Assembly: GCF_026013545.1 (NCBI RefSeq)
Contig: NZ_JAPDOG010000008.1
Span: 1-64,000, forward strand
Source: Defluviimonas salinarum
Lineage (GTDB): Bacteria > Pseudomonadota > Alphaproteobacteria > Rhodobacterales > Rhodobacteraceae
Direction: 5' to 3'
Length of the DNA: 64,000 nt
Part shown: piece after piece, positions 50,165 through 58,355 of the stretch
Numbering within the stretch: position 1 is the first letter of the stretch
How the letters are laid out: every line of letters begins with the position of its first letter
Translations under genes and position numbers: made by a program
The notes under the pieces: model-generated
Databases searched by the model: none
What the model was told of the DNA's origin: nothing
What the model saw: the letters and a program-made list of their open reading frames with translations, nothing else

Positions 50165-51144
50165 CAGGGCAGCGCCACCTGCGCGATCAGCTCCTCGACG
50201 ACGCGGGTGGCGCTCACGCCTTCGCCCTGCGCCTCGTAGGTCAGCATCATCCGGTGGCGCAGCACCTCGCGCGCGATCGCGCGCACGTCCTCGGGGTCGA
50301 CATAGTCGCGGCCGTTCAACCAGGCATGGGTGCGCCCGCAGCGATCGAGCGCCAGCGAGGCGCGCGGGCTCGCGCCGACCTCGATCCAGCGTTTGAGATC
50401 GTCGCCGTAGCCCTCCCGGTGGCGGGTCGCGTTGACCAGATCGGCCATGTACCTCTCCATCGCCGGGGCGACATGGATCGCGCCGATCTCGCGGCGGGCC
50501 GCGAAGATCACCTCCTGCGAGATCGGCGCCGGCTTCTCCTTCGGCTTCTCCTTCGACTGGGTCGCGATCTCCTCGCCGCGCACCAGCCGGATCACCTCCA
50601 CCTCGTCCTCCACTGGCGGATACTCGATGAGGACATGCATCAGGAACCGGTCCATCTGCGCTTCGGGCAACGGATAGGTGCCCTCCTGCTCCACCGGGTT
50701 CTGGGTGGCCATGACCATGAACAGGGGCGGCATCCGGTGGGTGGTGCCGGCCACGGTCACCTGCCGCTCTTCCATCGCCTCGAGAAGCGCGGCCTGCACC
50801 TTGGCGGGCGCCCGGTTGATCTCGTCCGCAAGGACGAGATTGGCAAAGATCGGTCCCGGCTCGAAGCGGAACTCGGCCGCGCCCTCGGCCTGATGGTAGA
50901 CCTCGGTGCCGGTCACGTCCGATGGCAAGAGGTCGGGCGTGAACTGGATGCGCGAGAAATCGCAGTCGAGGTTCTTCGCGAGCGATTTGATCGCGCGCGT
51001 CTTGGCGAGACCGGGCAGGCCCTCGACCAGAAGGTTGCCGTTCGCCAGAAGCCCGATCAGCAGCCGCTCGATGACGTCGCGCTGGCCGATAATGGCCTGA
51101 CCCATCCGGGCGCGGAGCTCTTCGATTGCGTCGCGCGCCGTCAT
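50164..51144 (-). CDS. MoxR-family AAA+ ATPase
   Basis: 326 residues. Walker A LLVEGLPGLAKTRAIKSLAK (K48), Walker B NLVLADEINRAPAKVQAALL, sensor FMVMATQNPVEQEGTYPLPE with AQMDRFLMH, and the C-terminal lid RASLALDRCGRTHAWLNGRD. MoxR ATPases act with VWA proteins as chaperones that load metals or mature periplasmic and membrane complexes. Overlaps the phosphatase gene upstream by four bases, so that enzyme and MoxR are coupled. Confidence 0.93.
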   Translation of the reverse strand: MTARDAIEELRARMGQAIIGQRDVIERLLIGLLANGNLLVEGLPGLAKTRAIKSLAKNLDCDFSRIQFTPDLLPSDVTGTEVYHQAEGAAEFRFEPGPIFANLVLADEINRAPAKVQAALLEAMEERQVTVAGTTHRMPPLFMVMATQNPVEQEGTYPLPEAQMDRFLMHVLIEYPPVEDEVEVIRLVRGEEIATQSKEKPKEKPAPISQEVIFAARREIGAIHVAPAMERYMADLVNATRHREGYGDDLKRWIEVGASPRASLALDRCGRTHAWLNGRDYVDPEDVRAIAREVLRHRMMLTYEAQGEGVSATRVVEELIAQVALP

Positions 51145-52856
51145 TCTGCCGTCGCCTTCGCCGTTCCGTCGCCGGACGCCGGCAGCGCCTCCGTCAGCGG
51201 CAGTCCCAATGCGCCCGAGGGCGGCTTGGCGCCGAGATAGGCGGCGATGGTCGGGGCGACATCGACGGTCTCGACCCTGCGCGAGACCCGCGCCGGCGCG
51301 ATTCCGGGGCCGGCGACGAGGATCGGCACGTGGCTGTCGTAGGTCCAGGGCGAGCCATGCGCCGAGGCGACCGTGAGCCCGTCGAAATCGGCGATGAACC
51401 AGTGCGGATCGAAGACGACGTAGATATCGCCCGACCGGTCCGGGTTGAAGTTCGCGAGCACCGCGTCCTGGATCTTGCCGCGCGGGACCGCGCCCTCGCG
51501 CAGCGCCGAGCTTGGGATCGCGTAGGCGATGCCCGGCAGCTTCTCCAGCTCGTCGGCCACGACCCGCTCGACCTCGGCCTTGTCGAGTCCCCGCGCCGCG
51601 ATCGCCGCCGTGTTGAGGTAAAGGTAGGGGTTCGAGTAGTTGAGGATCAGATCCCGGCTTTCCCCGAATTCCGCCCGCAGCCGCACGAAGCCGGGCTCCG
51701 TGTCCACCCGCTCGAAATCGAAGGTTCCCGCCTCGATCCCCAGCGTCGCGAGATAGCCCGGATGCTCGGGTGCGCCGTGATCGGCCGACAGCACGATCAG
51801 CGTCCGGTCGAGCCCGACGCGTTCGTCCACATGGGCGAGGAGGTTGGCGAGCGTCCGGTCCAGACGCGCGAAGTTGTCCTCGGCTTCGAGGCTGGACGGG
51901 CCGAAGAGGTGCCCGACATAGTCCGTCGAGGACAGGCTCACCGCGAGGAAGTCCGGCACCGCGTCCTGCCCGAGCCCCTCGGCGTCGATCAGCGACTTGG
52001 CAAAGTCCACCGTGATCTCGTCGCCCGCCGGGCTGAGCGTCAGGAGCGTCGTGAAATAGCGGTTGTCCGCCTCGCCCCAGGCATGCGGAAAGGTGCGCCC
52101 GAAGCCGGGGAAGTCGGTCTCCCAGGGCTGGTCGTCGCTCGTGCCGAACATGTAGGTCTCGGGCGCGGCCGAAAGCTCCCAGCTCTGCCCGGCATAGCCC
52201 GCGACGGTGCCCTTCGCCTCCCATTCTGCGATCCATTCGGGGTAGGCGTCGAGGTAGAAGGTGCTGCTGACGAACCTGCCCTCGGACTTGGAGAACCAGT
52301 AGGCGGTGCCGGCATGGCCGGCCATCGAAATCGCGCCGCGATCCTTGACCGAGACGCCGAAGACCTTCGACGCAGGCCCGAAATGAAGCGCGATCTCGTC
52401 CGCGACCGTGGAGGTCAGGATGTTGCGCGGCGAGCGGCCGTCGGTCGTGGCGGCGCGTTGCGTCGGGTCGATCTCGGCCGAGGCGTCCACACCGGCGGCG
52501 CCGACGAGCGGGAAATCAGGGTCCTGCACGTTGTAGAACTGGGTTCCGGCGACGCGGTCGAACCACAGGTTCGCCACCATGCCGTGGATCGCGGGATCGG
52601 TGCCGGTCGCCAGCGTCGTGTGGCCGACGATCGTCTCGGTATTTGCGTGCCGGTGATGCGCGTTGGCGAAATGGACGCCGTGATCCAGCAGGTAGCGGAA
52701 ACCGCCGTCGCCGAGGTGGCGTCCGTAGCGATCGATCAGGTCGCCCCGGAACTGGTCGACGGTGATCTGGAGCACCAAGGGCGGCGCTTCCTGCGCCTGT
52801 GCCGCAACGGCGATCTGAAGCGTGCCCAGAAGGGCCGCGCAATAGCTCGTCCTCAT
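51141..52856 (-). CDS. Secreted PafA-like alkaline phosphatase / phosphodiesterase
   Basis: 571 residues. Signal peptide (SYCAALLGTLQIAVAAQAQE), then the alkaline-phosphatase superfamily fold: LVLQITVDQFRGDLI (metal Asp), the nucleophile region NTETIVGHTTLATGTDP with Thr near residue 75 by analogy, SLSSTDYVGHLFGP, VLSADHGAPEHPG and SAHGSPWTYDSHVPIL with the metal His/Asp residues. Periplasmic hydrolysis of phosphate mono- or diesters is expected. Its ribosome site lies in a hairpin (52865-52882). Operon with MoxR/Bat genes. Confidence 0.85.
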   Translation of the reverse strand: MRTSYCAALLGTLQIAVAAQAQEAPPLVLQITVDQFRGDLIDRYGRHLGDGGFRYLLDHGVHFANAHHRHANTETIVGHTTLATGTDPAIHGMVANLWFDRVAGTQFYNVQDPDFPLVGAAGVDASAEIDPTQRAATTDGRSPRNILTSTVADEIALHFGPASKVFGVSVKDRGAISMAGHAGTAYWFSKSEGRFVSSTFYLDAYPEWIAEWEAKGTVAGYAGQSWELSAAPETYMFGTSDDQPWETDFPGFGRTFPHAWGEADNRYFTTLLTLSPAGDEITVDFAKSLIDAEGLGQDAVPDFLAVSLSSTDYVGHLFGPSSLEAEDNFARLDRTLANLLAHVDERVGLDRTLIVLSADHGAPEHPGYLATLGIEAGTFDFERVDTEPGFVRLRAEFGESRDLILNYSNPYLYLNTAAIAARGLDKAEVERVVADELEKLPGIAYAIPSSALREGAVPRGKIQDAVLANFNPDRSGDIYVVFDPHWFIADFDGLTVASAHGSPWTYDSHVPILVAGPGIAPARVSRRVETVDVAPTIAAYLGAKPPSGALGLPLTEALPASGDGTAKATAE

Positions 52857-52864
52857 GATTGTCT

Positions 52865-52882
52865 GCCCTCTCCTGAGAGGGC
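52865..52882 (-). promoter_or_regulatory. Hairpin masking the phosphatase ribosome site
   Basis: Minus strand GCCCTCTCAGGAGAGGGC: perfect eight-base stem, two-base loop. The AGGAGAGGG in it is the Shine-Dalgarno sequence, nine bases before the ATG at 52856, so folding would block translation. Confidence 0.5.
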
Positions 52883-52908
52883 GGGGCCGCGCCCAGACGC
52901 GGCCCCGC
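52881..52908 (-). terminator. GC-rich hairpin after the arylsulfatase gene
   Basis: Arms GCGGGGCCGCG and CGCGGCCCCGC, perfect eleven-base stem, six-base loop, ten bases past the sulfatase stop. No T-run follows. It shares two bases with the next hairpin, so the two cannot both form completely. Confidence 0.5.
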
Positions 52909-52918
52909 ACTATTCCCG

Positions 52919-54451
52919 TCAGTTGGACGCGGTGCCGCCGTCCTGAAGCTTCCGCATCACCTGGTCGATCGAGAAGCTGCCCGGCGTCTGCCGCGGCGGA
53001 TATTCGACGAAGGTCTGCAGGAACGCCCCGACGAAGGCCTGTGCCGGAGCGAGCACATAGGCGCGCCGCAGCCGCCAGTCCGAATAGTAGATCGATTCCT
53101 CGATCGCGCGCTCGAACGGGTCGGACAGGAGGTTGATCAGCTTAGGCAGGCGCAGGAAGATGAAGGGCTCCTCCCAGACCTCGAAGCCTTCGGCGCGCTG
53201 CTCGGCGAAGACGACCTTGTACTGGTCGTAGCGCATGGCGAGCAGGTCGCCGGTGTCCGAGAAGTAGAAGAACTCGCGCCGCGGGCCCTTGTCGGTCTCG
53301 CCCGCGAAGTAGGGCAGGAAGTTGTAGCCGTCGAGATGGACCTTGGTGTTTTCCTCGCCGAACGGCGTTTCCTGGAGCATCTTCTCCTTCATGTCCGGAT
53401 CGCCGAGCGCAGCCATGATGGTCGGGAACCAGTCGAGATGGCTGATCGTCGCGTTCGAGCGCCGGCCCGGTTCGATAACGCCCGGCCACTTGACCAGAAG
53501 CGGAATCCGGAATCCGCCATCCCAGTTGTCGTTCTTCTCACCCTTGAACGGTGTCGCTCCGCCGTCGGGCCAGGAGAAGACCTCGGCGCCGTTGTCGGTC
53601 GAGTACATGACGACCGTGTTGTCGGCGATCCCCAGCGCGTCGAGCTTGTCGAGCATCTGGCCGACCATGCCATCGTGTTCGACCATGCCGTCGGGATAGA
53701 TGCCGAGCCCGGTCACGCCCCGGCTTTCCTCCTTCAGATGCGTGAAGATGTGCATGCGCGTGGTGTTGTACCACAGGAAGAAGGGCTTGTTCTGCGCGAC
53801 CGCACGGTCGATGAAGTCGAGCGCGCCGGTCGTGACTTCCTCGTCGATCGTTTCCATGCGCTTGCGCGTGAGCGGTCCGGTGTCCTCCTCCTGGCCGTCG
53901 GCAGTCGCCCGGATGACTCCGCGCGGACCGAAGTTCTGGCGGAACTCGTCGCTTTGCGGATAGTCCTCGTTCTCCGGCTCCTCTTCGGCGTTCAGATGGT
54001 AGAGATTGCCGAAGAACTCGTCGAAGCCGTGGTTCGTCGGCATGTGCTCGGCAAGATCGCCGAGGTGGTTCTTGCCGAACTGGCCGGTCATGTAGCCCTT
54101 GGACTTGACGTATTCCGCGATCGTGGGATCGCGCGGGTCCATGCCCTCCTTCGCGCCCGGCAGGCCGACTTTCAGAAGCCCGGTGCGGAAACCGGATTGC
54201 CCGGTGATGAAAGCCGCCCGGCCGGCGGTGCAGGACTGTTCGCCATAGGCATGCGTGAAGAGCATGCCTTCGTTTGCGATCCGGTCGATGTTCGGGGTCT
54301 CATAGCCCATCATGCCCTGGTTGTAGGCCGAGATGTTCCAGTACCCGACATCATCTCCCCAGATCATGAGAAAATTCAGAGGCTTGGCGTCCTGAGACAA
54401 GGCCGGCCCGGCCGCCATCATCGCCGCCACCGCAAAAACAAATCTCTTCAA
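52919..54451 (-). CDS. Secreted arylsulfatase
   Basis: 510 residues. Signal peptide LKRFVFAVAAMMAAGPALSQ, metal-binding MIWGDDVGYWNISAYNQGMM, and the sulfatase active-site motif C74-T-A-G-R78 in EQSCTAGRAAFITGQSG, whose cysteine must be converted to formylglycine. GQFGKNHLGD and MYSTDNGAEVFSW supply further catalytic residues. The start is a TTG at 54451 with GGAGG seven bases upstream; the next ATG would remove most of the signal peptide. Cuts sulfate esters in the periplasm. Upstream in the phosphatase-MoxR-Bat gene run. Confidence 0.9.
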   Translation of the reverse strand: MKRFVFAVAAMMAAGPALSQDAKPLNFLMIWGDDVGYWNISAYNQGMMGYETPNIDRIANEGMLFTHAYGEQSCTAGRAAFITGQSGFRTGLLKVGLPGAKEGMDPRDPTIAEYVKSKGYMTGQFGKNHLGDLAEHMPTNHGFDEFFGNLYHLNAEEEPENEDYPQSDEFRQNFGPRGVIRATADGQEEDTGPLTRKRMETIDEEVTTGALDFIDRAVAQNKPFFLWYNTTRMHIFTHLKEESRGVTGLGIYPDGMVEHDGMVGQMLDKLDALGIADNTVVMYSTDNGAEVFSWPDGGATPFKGEKNDNWDGGFRIPLLVKWPGVIEPGRRSNATISHLDWFPTIMAALGDPDMKEKMLQETPFGEENTKVHLDGYNFLPYFAGETDKGPRREFFYFSDTGDLLAMRYDQYKVVFAEQRAEGFEVWEEPFIFLRLPKLINLLSDPFERAIEESIYYSDWRLRRAYVLAPAQAFVGAFLQTFVEYPPRQTPGSFSIDQVMRKLQDGGTASN

Positions 54452-54698
54452 TTCCTTTCCTCCCTGTTCTTTTGTCTCCGTTGATTTTCGTAATTGTGCG
54501 CGAAGCGTAATAGTGGAGGGCCGAGTCGCACAACCCCGTTTGCCGCCTTTCGGACACCTTCCTGCCGCAACGGAAGGTGCTGCCATGCCCCTGAATCTGG
54601 ACAATTTTGCAGACATCGCTGCCCTCGGCAGGGTCATCGCATGAGATCAAGGATCAGGATTGCCAGCCGGGCACCGGCCGGCCGGTCGTTGAGGCCGC

Positions 54699-55892
54699 TC
54701 ACGCGGGCCGGTCGAACTCCGGCACCCGCGCGCGCCTGAGCGCCTGCGCCTCCGCGAGGATTTCCGCCCCGGCCTCTCCCGGCAGGTTCGCCGCGAGGCG
54801 CAGCGTGATGTCGGACGACTCGCGGCTCAGCCAGACCGGCGACTTCTTGAGGAACGGAAAGCCGCATTCGTTGATGGTGAAGTCGGCCAGTGCATAGCTC
54901 GATCCCTGCCGCGCGACGCCGGTCAGGATCAGCCGGATCAGGTCCTGCCGGCCGGGCCTTCCCTTCAGCGCCGCGTGCTTGACCGCGAGCATGCGCCGGT
55001 CCTCGGGCACGATCAGGTTGTCCGCGATCTCGCGCAGCCGGGCATCGTCGAGGGCTGCCAGTTCCGCATCGAGGCGTGTCAGGTCGCAGGTGACGCCGTG
55101 GCTGAAGTCGCGCGACAGGATCCACTTGCTGAGCCCGATCTCGCCGCGCCGCACGGTCCGGTTCTTGCGGTTGGTCAGCGGGAAGTTCCGCCAGAACCGC
55201 AGAAAGTCGGGATCGGCGAGAACCCGGTTGCCGAAGAGGAGCGCGAAGGAGCAGAAATGGAAGTTCCGGTGGCTGGTGCGGTAATTCCACTCGATGCTCT
55301 GGAACTCTGCCGGATCGACACGCGGAATGCCGAAGTTCGACGCGGCGGCCGCGAGATCGACGTTCAGCCCCTCCGCCTCGTCGAGCCAGTCGTTGCGGCC
55401 GGGCAGGGCGAACCAGGTGGAATCGTTGATCAGGAGCAGCCGGTCGAGCGTCGCGACCCCGGCCGCGACCGCGTGGACCCCGTCGCGATAGCCGCCGAAG
55501 TCGTAGCCGAAGTTCGGCCGTTCGATGCAGAGATGGCAGAGCGGCAGGACCCGGTCGCGGTCGGCGGCCTCGAGCGCGAGGTTCGACACGACGACCGGCG
55601 CATAGCCCTTCGACGCAAGGTATTCGAGACTGCGCAGATGCGAGGCCTGGAGCCCGTGATTGGGATAGATCAGATAGATCGCGACTTTCGCAGTGGCCGG
55701 CACCGCGCCCGCGGTCCTGCGGATCTGGCCCGCCAGCGCGAGATCGTAATATTTCGCCGCGAAGAGATAGGTCGCCAGAGCGCCGGGTGCCGCGCGCGTC
55801 TGACGAACGAAGCGACGCAACTCGCGCCCGATCTTCCAGAACGGCAGCTGACTGGCTTTGCGTCCCAAGATGTCCCGAAGCTCCTCGATCAC
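54699..55892 (-). CDS. RgpF-like rhamnan synthesis F family protein
   Basis: About 397 residues. VAIYLIYPNHGLQASHLRSL, CIERPNFGYDFGGYRDGVHA, LLLINDSTWFALPGRNDWLD and RNFHFCSFALLFGNRVL match the RgpF/rhamnan synthesis F family of putative glycosyltransferases in surface polysaccharide synthesis. The start is uncertain: GTG at 55892 is used because conserved sequence starts there, but no good ribosome site is visible. Stands alone between the sulfatase and a decayed insertion sequence. Confidence 0.72.
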   Translation of the reverse strand: MIEELRDILGRKASQLPFWKIGRELRRFVRQTRAAPGALATYLFAAKYYDLALAGQIRRTAGAVPATAKVAIYLIYPNHGLQASHLRSLEYLASKGYAPVVVSNLALEAADRDRVLPLCHLCIERPNFGYDFGGYRDGVHAVAAGVATLDRLLLINDSTWFALPGRNDWLDEAEGLNVDLAAAASNFGIPRVDPAEFQSIEWNYRTSHRNFHFCSFALLFGNRVLADPDFLRFWRNFPLTNRKNRTVRRGEIGLSKWILSRDFSHGVTCDLTRLDAELAALDDARLREIADNLIVPEDRRMLAVKHAALKGRPGRQDLIRLILTGVARQGSSYALADFTINECGFPFLKKSPVWLSRESSDITLRLAANLPGEAGAEILAEAQALRRARVPEFDRPA

Positions 55893-56320
55893 GCGCGGGG
55901 TTCGCCCCCGCGCGGGCGGCGCGCCCACCCGGCTGTTAGATGAGGAACCGGCCCGCCCGGCGCAAGGGCAATTTGCAACGCGACGAGCCGGAGAACCACC
56001 GTGACGAGCCCGCACGCGTGGTTTCTTGGCATTGGTCAGCCGAATGAGGGGCCGCTCGCAAAGACATGATCGGCACCTGTCTCGCAGAGAGCTGTGCGAA
56101 TAACATGAAGGGGCGTTGGAAACCACTCGCCTCGCCAACACCAATCAGATCGACACCGGCATCAAGCCGGCGATCGGAAGACAGGCTGCGGTCTCGCATG
56201 CTCATTCCGATACCGTGATGATGTAGGCGGACATTGTCGCAGGGACGGCCAAGAAAAGGAGGAGCCGCGGTGGCGTCCCCACGGGAGGCGCGGGCGTGGC
56301 GAGCCGCGCGGCCGTCATAC
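55893..56320. other. Gap upstream of the RgpF-like gene
   Basis: About 430 bases without a credible gene on either strand. The near end is GC-rich (GGGGTTCGCCCCCGCGCGGG). No recognisable promoter or RNA gene. Confidence 0.4.
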
Positions 56321-56942
56321 TAGGCCGTGTCGACAAATGGGACTCACATGGCGCCATGATCGTCGCGCAAGCCGGCATCCGCAGTGGGGACAAGCCAGGC
56401 ACGAGAGCTGATGCCTGACGAGGTGCGGGCGTTACACGAGCGCTTCATCCTTGCCGCCCGTGCCCCGAATGGGTGCAAACCCGCGAACAATCGTCTTGTT
56501 CTGGACGGGATACCTGGATCGCACACACCGGTTCGCCGCGGCGCGGTTTGGCCGAGGAGTCCGGCATGCGGTCGTCGGTCTGTCGTCAGTTCCGGCGCCG
56601 GACGCGGGCGGGGGCAGCGGGAGCGGATCATGGACGCACGAATGAGGCCGGGTTAGTGCCCGAGCCCTGCGTCACACTCGGCGACCGTGGCTATTTCTCT
56701 GACGACGTTCGCAAGATCAAGGGGGTGTGCAACTAGGCGCCGGTGATCCCCATGCGGATGACCCGCAAGCTGCGCGTCGTCGACTTTCGGATCTGCGCAA
56801 CCTGGTCGAGCGCTCCTTCGAAATGCGGGAAAACGCCTGACGAGTGGCCACACATGCGGCAAAGCGGCGGAAAGCGTCCACGACCTCAACGACATCACGC
56901 CGATGCGCCTATGGCTCCGCCGTTCGTCAACATGACCCGGCT
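56321..56942 (+). pseudogene. Decayed IS5-family (IS427-like) insertion sequence
   Basis: Pieces of an IS5-family transposase appear in order but in shifting frames: MPDEVRALHERFILAARAPN (from 56411) and CKPANNRLVLDGI, TLGDRGYFSDDVRKIKGV (about 56675), IPMRMTRKLRVVDFRI (about 56743), and GKAAESVHDLNDITPMRLWL (about 56862). Stops and deletions interrupt it and the catalytic middle is mostly missing. The left end GGCCGTGTCGACAAATGG (56323-56340) resembles this group's terminal repeat; a weak inverted match (CCGTTCGTCAACATGACC) lies near 56920-56938. Confidence 0.72.
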
Positions 56943-57071
56943 TCGACTCCGGAACAGGTGGATGTCCTGACCGGCTCGCGCTCTGCCGTCATGAGTGCCC
57001 CGAAGCCATGCGATCTCGCTCGCCAAGCCGTCGGATCGCGTTGCTCAGAACGAACGCATCTGCCCGCAGGG
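56943..57071. other. Gap between IS remnant and opgC
   Basis: 129 bases with no gene or clear terminator seen. Confidence 0.35.
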
Positions 57072-58355
57072 TTATTCGGCCGCCACCGGAACATCGAATC
57101 CGGTAATTGCATCGGGTGAGGCGTGTCCGCGCTTATCGGAGCGCCGCTGACACGACGGCGCTTTGATAAGCGGTTCGTCCTTTGCGAGGGGTGGTTGCCC
57201 CGCAGGCTGACTTGCGCGCCGTTTCCAGTCGCCGAGCCAGGCGATGCCCCAGAGCGCAAGCGTTCCGGCCGGGATGTAAAGCCACGGCACGAGTGCCACA
57301 CCGTCGAAATAGCGGAGCAACGCCTGCCCTGCGAGTGACAGCAGCGTGCCCGCGGAGAAGACCAGAAGTCCCTGGCGGCCCATCAGGCGCAGCGGCTCGG
57401 CGAACCTGTGGGCACTGAGCCGCGCGATGACCGGCAGGCACGAGATGACGTAGATGAGCGCCAGGACGTGCAGGAGGCGCAGCATCGGCAGATAGGTCTT
57501 GTCGTGGGAGGTGATGTGGAACGGCAGCCCGACGGACTGCAGCCGCGCCATGAAGCCGTTCATGGTCGATCCGACCTCCGGCACATAGCGCCAGGCAAAC
57601 ACGAAGACGAGCCAGCCTGCCGCCAGAGCGAACAACACCCGGCTCTTGCGCACGAACCGCTCGCCGTCGCGCAGGGCGACGCCCGTCAGGAGCCCGATGG
57701 TGAAGATGAGCTGCCAAGCGAAGGGGTTGAAGAACCAGCCGCCGGGGTTGGGATAGGCGGGGATGTTGAGGCGGAAGAGCCCGGTGGCGAACCACAGCGC
57801 AAGCGAGCCGGCCAGCAGTGCAAGCGGAGAGCGCAAGGCCAGATGGATCGCGAAAGGCGCGGCGAGGAGCAGCACCGAATAGGCCGGCAGGATGTTCACA
57901 TAGCCGATCTGGTGCCCCATCGTCACGATGCCGAGCAGGGCCTGGGACGTGTTCTCGAACACCTGCCGCAGGTTGTTCTTGGTCAGAAGTTCGGTCAGTC
58001 CGAACGCCTCGGCCGCCGCCGCGAAGATGGCAATGCCGGCCATGGTCAGGAAGACATGGCTCAGGTAGAGCACCCAGGCCCGCTTCCAGACCGGAGCGAT
58101 CCCGGACCAGACGCCGATCTCGCGCCAGCGTACGATGCCCGCGGTATAGGCCAGCCCGGCGGCCATGCCGGACATGGCGAAGAAGCTCTCGGCCGCGTCG
58201 GTGAAGCCGATGTTGCGGAGCGTGAGGTATTCGTACCAGTTGCCCGGCACATGATCGATGAAGATCATCACCAGGAGCAGGCCCCGGAACAGGTCGATCC
58301 GGGGATCACGCGGGCGCCGGGTGCGGCCTGCGGTCTGCGTGTCAGGCTGGGACAT
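57072..58355 (-). CDS. opgC: OpgC membrane acyltransferase of periplasmic glucans
   Basis: 427 residues, about ten membrane helices. RDPRIDLFRGLLLVMIFIDH near the N terminus, AAESFFAMSGMAAGLAY and the PYAYPNPGG-like NPGGWFFNPFAWQLIFTIGL stretch are OpgC features. It succinylates osmoregulated periplasmic glucans. ATG at 58355 overlaps the 3' end of opgH by 14 bases. Last gene of the operon. Confidence 0.92.
   Translation of the reverse strand: MSQPDTQTAGRTRRPRDPRIDLFRGLLLVMIFIDHVPGNWYEYLTLRNIGFTDAAESFFAMSGMAAGLAYTAGIVRWREIGVWSGIAPVWKRAWVLYLSHVFLTMAGIAIFAAAAEAFGLTELLTKNNLRQVFENTSQALLGIVTMGHQIGYVNILPAYSVLLLAAPFAIHLALRSPLALLAGSLALWFATGLFRLNIPAYPNPGGWFFNPFAWQLIFTIGLLTGVALRDGERFVRKSRVLFALAAGWLVFVFAWRYVPEVGSTMNGFMARLQSVGLPFHITSHDKTYLPMLRLLHVLALIYVISCLPVIARLSAHRFAEPLRLMGRQGLLVFSAGTLLSLAGQALLRYFDGVALVPWLYIPAGTLALWGIAWLGDWKRRASQPAGQPPLAKDEPLIKAPSCQRRSDKRGHASPDAITGFDVPVAAE

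Noticed and set aside
35870-57071. Integrase gene or attachment-site duplication of a genomic island
   Set aside because: No integrase-like sequence and no second copy of the tRNA-Arg 3' end was seen by eye downstream; only composition and context suggest an island.
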